NCBI GenBank assembly: GCA_963675955.2
Contig: CAXXVR010000009.1
Location: 1,659,352 to 1,723,351 of the forward strand
Direction: 5' to 3'
Source: Desulfocicer sp963675955
GTDB taxonomy: Bacteria; Desulfobacterota; Desulfobacteria; Desulfobacterales; Desulfobacteraceae
Length of the DNA: 64,000 nt
Translations under genes and position numbers: made by a program
The notes under the pieces: generated by a model
Databases searched by the model: none
Seen by the model: the letters and a program-made list of their open reading frames with translations, nothing else
What the model was told of the DNA's origin: nothing
Shown here: one piece after another, positions 61,802 to 64,000 of the stretch
How the letters are laid out: each line of letters opens with the position of its first letter
How positions within the stretch are numbered: position 1 is the stretch's first letter

Positions 61802-64000
61802 ATGAGATTCAATAAGCCAACCATAAAGCAAGCTCTATATCCAAATAGTCCACAGGAGTAAGCTAACCCTTTCTCTAAAACCGCTTTTTAAATTGAACAA
61901 GAAATTTACAAACTTTATTAAATTTCTCTTAATGAATGCATTGGAAAAGGGACAAATGCAAATGTATATCGTTATCAATTGCATAATTATCAAATGGCAG
62001 TCAAGATATATAAGAATAAAGATGAAGCAAATAACGAAGGAATTATTTTGAACAAAATTAAGAAGATAACACAAGATTGTCCAGGAATTGTACCATATTA
62101 TGGAATTAAAAAACTGATGATTTAGTTAATTATCATATTTTATTAAAAATTAAAAGAATTAATGGGTAAATTCCCTATGAAGATTATGCACTTTTTTTCG
62201 AAGACTGTTCTTAAGATTTAGAAAATTATCTGAAAAGTGGAAAGAAACTAGAAATTAAAGAAATATTTGACTTAGCCAGCCAGCTTTGTATAGCCTTAAT
62301 GTATTTGCATGCGAATGATTGTTATCACCGCGATCTAAAACTTGCAAATATATTGACTAATAAGAAAGGAGAGAAATTGAACTTTTACTTAGCGGATTTT
62401 AGTGAAAGCAAAAGTTGTTAATAAATATGCGCCAACTCTAAGACTTTAAGTAATAATATTGATTTTTAAATTTTCAAAGGTATTCGAGGAACACCATTTT
62501 ACTTACCACCTGAATTATGGTATGTGTGGACTAAGGCAGCTACTACTGCAAAATACAATCCGATTAAAGTTGATACCTATTGTTTTGGTATTATTGTTTT
62601 GGAGCTGCTTCTAGGGACCGACGAAGTTAGTTAACTCAATCAAAAACGGTTCATTTTTAATATTTTTATGTAATAAATTTAATATATTTTTTTGTTTTTA
62701 GTGATAATAAAATTTTATTTAACTAAGAATTAAAAAATATGGAAAAAGTGCTAATGTAAAAAATACCTTCAAACTGTTATTAAAATATTTTATTTATTAA
62801 ATAATTGTTTTAGAATATAAAGATATTTTAAAGAATTTATTAGGATTAGTGAACTATGACCCTTAAGATCGAATATCTTTAATGTAACTCTATTTAAGTC
62901 TCTTAGAACAAAAGAACTTTCAAATTGATGCTATTGAATATTAAAATTTCCAGCGAATAGGTAAATAAATTCTAGGTAAAATGAGAAATTAAAAACAATC
63001 AAATTAGTAAATGGTGGTTCCAGCTGAAGAAATTAATTACTTTAAATAAATCAACGGAAAAACATATGCCTTTTAATTATGCTAATATTAAGAATATATT
63101 GAATTATCAATTGTCGAAATATATTCAGAATGAACTGTATGAAATATTAATTTAAAACAGAATGATTTATAAATTGCAATAAATTCGATCAACTAATTTT
63201 ATTCAATACTCACAAAAAATTTAAATTAACAGAACACTATAATTACTCTCTCAAAATTAAATGATAATCTCTAAATGAGTCTTGATTTAAAATATTTTAG
63301 TGTGGACGATGGTTCTTAGAAAAACTATAAATTAACAAAATTGCTAACTTAAGTTTCAACTGTGTTTAATTAGTCGTTAAAGACAATTAAAGATGAAAAT
63401 TCTTAATTAATTGGATTAAGTGAGGCATTATTAAGTTTTTTTTTATTAATTATTGATCTATTTATAGACTTACTTAAAAAGTAAGATGAGACAGAGACAG
63501 AGCAAATGCTTAAACAAAAAAATTTATAAATACAAGAACTTTAAAGCAGTTCTAAAAAGTAATTGGAAGTATTTGAAAGCAAATATAATTTATTAAAATA
63601 AGAAAATAGCAAAATGAAATAATAAATATAAGAACTATGTAAATATTTATAAATCATATTTCTTCTTAGAACAATAATGTAACTAAATGAAAAATGAGAT
63701 AGAAAGTATTATTGTTCAGAGTTATAATTTTTTGTATAGGCCTTAAAAGTTTTCTACCTGTATTTAATTCGGAATTAATGGCAGACTCCATTCATTAAAA
63801 AATTATACTTTCATTGTTTTAAGATACTAGAGTGGAATTTAAATTACTCTTTTCTACTGCAACCCATGGGCAAACATTTATATATTAATTAATTTTTATT
63901 TAGCTTTACTGAGGATAAATTTCATGAATATTGTAATGATTAAGGTTATAATTATAAAGATTAATAAATATATTGATTTGTTTGAAGAATAAACATTTAT
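61802..64000 (+). CDS. Protein kinase with C-terminal coiled coil (partial)
   Basis: The start MRFNKPTIKQALYPNSPQE is at 61802. The kinase fold shows a glycine loop IGKGTNANVYRY, the lysine of AVKIYK, the catalytic loop YHRDLKLANIL, LADFSES in place of DFG, the P+1 region RGTPFYLPPELW, and VDTYCFGIIVLELLLG. DFG has become DFS, but the metal-binding Asp and the catalytic Asp are present, so activity is plausible. Around 62800-62960 the C-lobe ends (NYDPQDRISLMQLYLSLLEQ). From about 63470 a coiled coil follows (QMLKQKNLQIQELQSSSKKQ). The protein runs past the right edge. Some introns are evident (for example near 62640-62820) but not placed. The subfamily is not clear; ciliate genomes hold many such divergent kinases. 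Confidence 0.8.

Overview
This window reads as nuclear DNA of a ciliate, most likely a karyorelict such as Loxodes. It is very AT-rich and its genes are dense with in-frame TAA and TAG codons at positions where homologues have glutamine, so a standard-code reading breaks every gene into pieces. TGA has two roles. It ends genes (GlyRS, eS27, the golgin, both intact SDR copies), but it also sits inside conserved frames at tryptophan positions, most clearly at 61067-61069, where one SDR paralogue has TGA and the other has TGG. That pattern matches the published karyorelict nuclear code (UAA/UAG = Gln, UGA = Trp or stop). Spliceosomal introns are short (26-56 nt where I could place them exactly) with GT...AG ends. 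They are longer than the 15-16 nt introns of heterotrichs, which argues against Condylostoma. All coordinates below come from hand translation with this code.

Layout. 1-8450 (-): the N-terminal part of HYDIN, a central-pair axonemal protein. 8451-10663: AT-rich, with one uncharacterised candidate gene on +. 10664-11734 (-): a coiled-coil golgin with a C-terminal GRIP/GRAB-like domain. 12129-14307 (+): cytosolic glycyl-tRNA synthetase with seven introns. 14460-14748 (-): ribosomal protein eS27. 15003-19308 (+): an OSCA/TMEM63-family mechanosensitive channel homologue. 19512-22400: a decaying tandem family of small coiled-coil proteins. 22924-27950 (+): a 1,649-residue type I membrane protein of unknown function. 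28020-30862 (-): an oxysterol-binding-protein-related lipid-transfer protein with PH and ORD domains. 31113-32411: SDR locus A. 32803-60136 (+): what looks like one enormous modular surface-receptor gene. 60320-61495: SDR locus B. 61802-end (+): a protein kinase, cut by the right edge.

The 27-kb gene is the most striking object. It has a signal peptide, about ten LamG-like modules alternating with furin-like Cys clusters, about 8 kb of tandem Cys-rich repeats with an intron at the same codon of each repeat, one more LamG module, a WD40-like propeller, a parallel beta-helix region, a final Cys-rich segment, a multi-pass membrane region and a cytoplasmic tail. I found no internal stop-plus-start that would split it, but with all 64 codons potentially sense an open frame alone proves nothing, so the single-gene model is inference.

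The two SDR loci flank this gene and look like an ancient duplication of a two-gene unit. In locus A the first copy survives and the second is broken; in locus B the reverse. Two of the deletions have exact short direct repeats at their ends.
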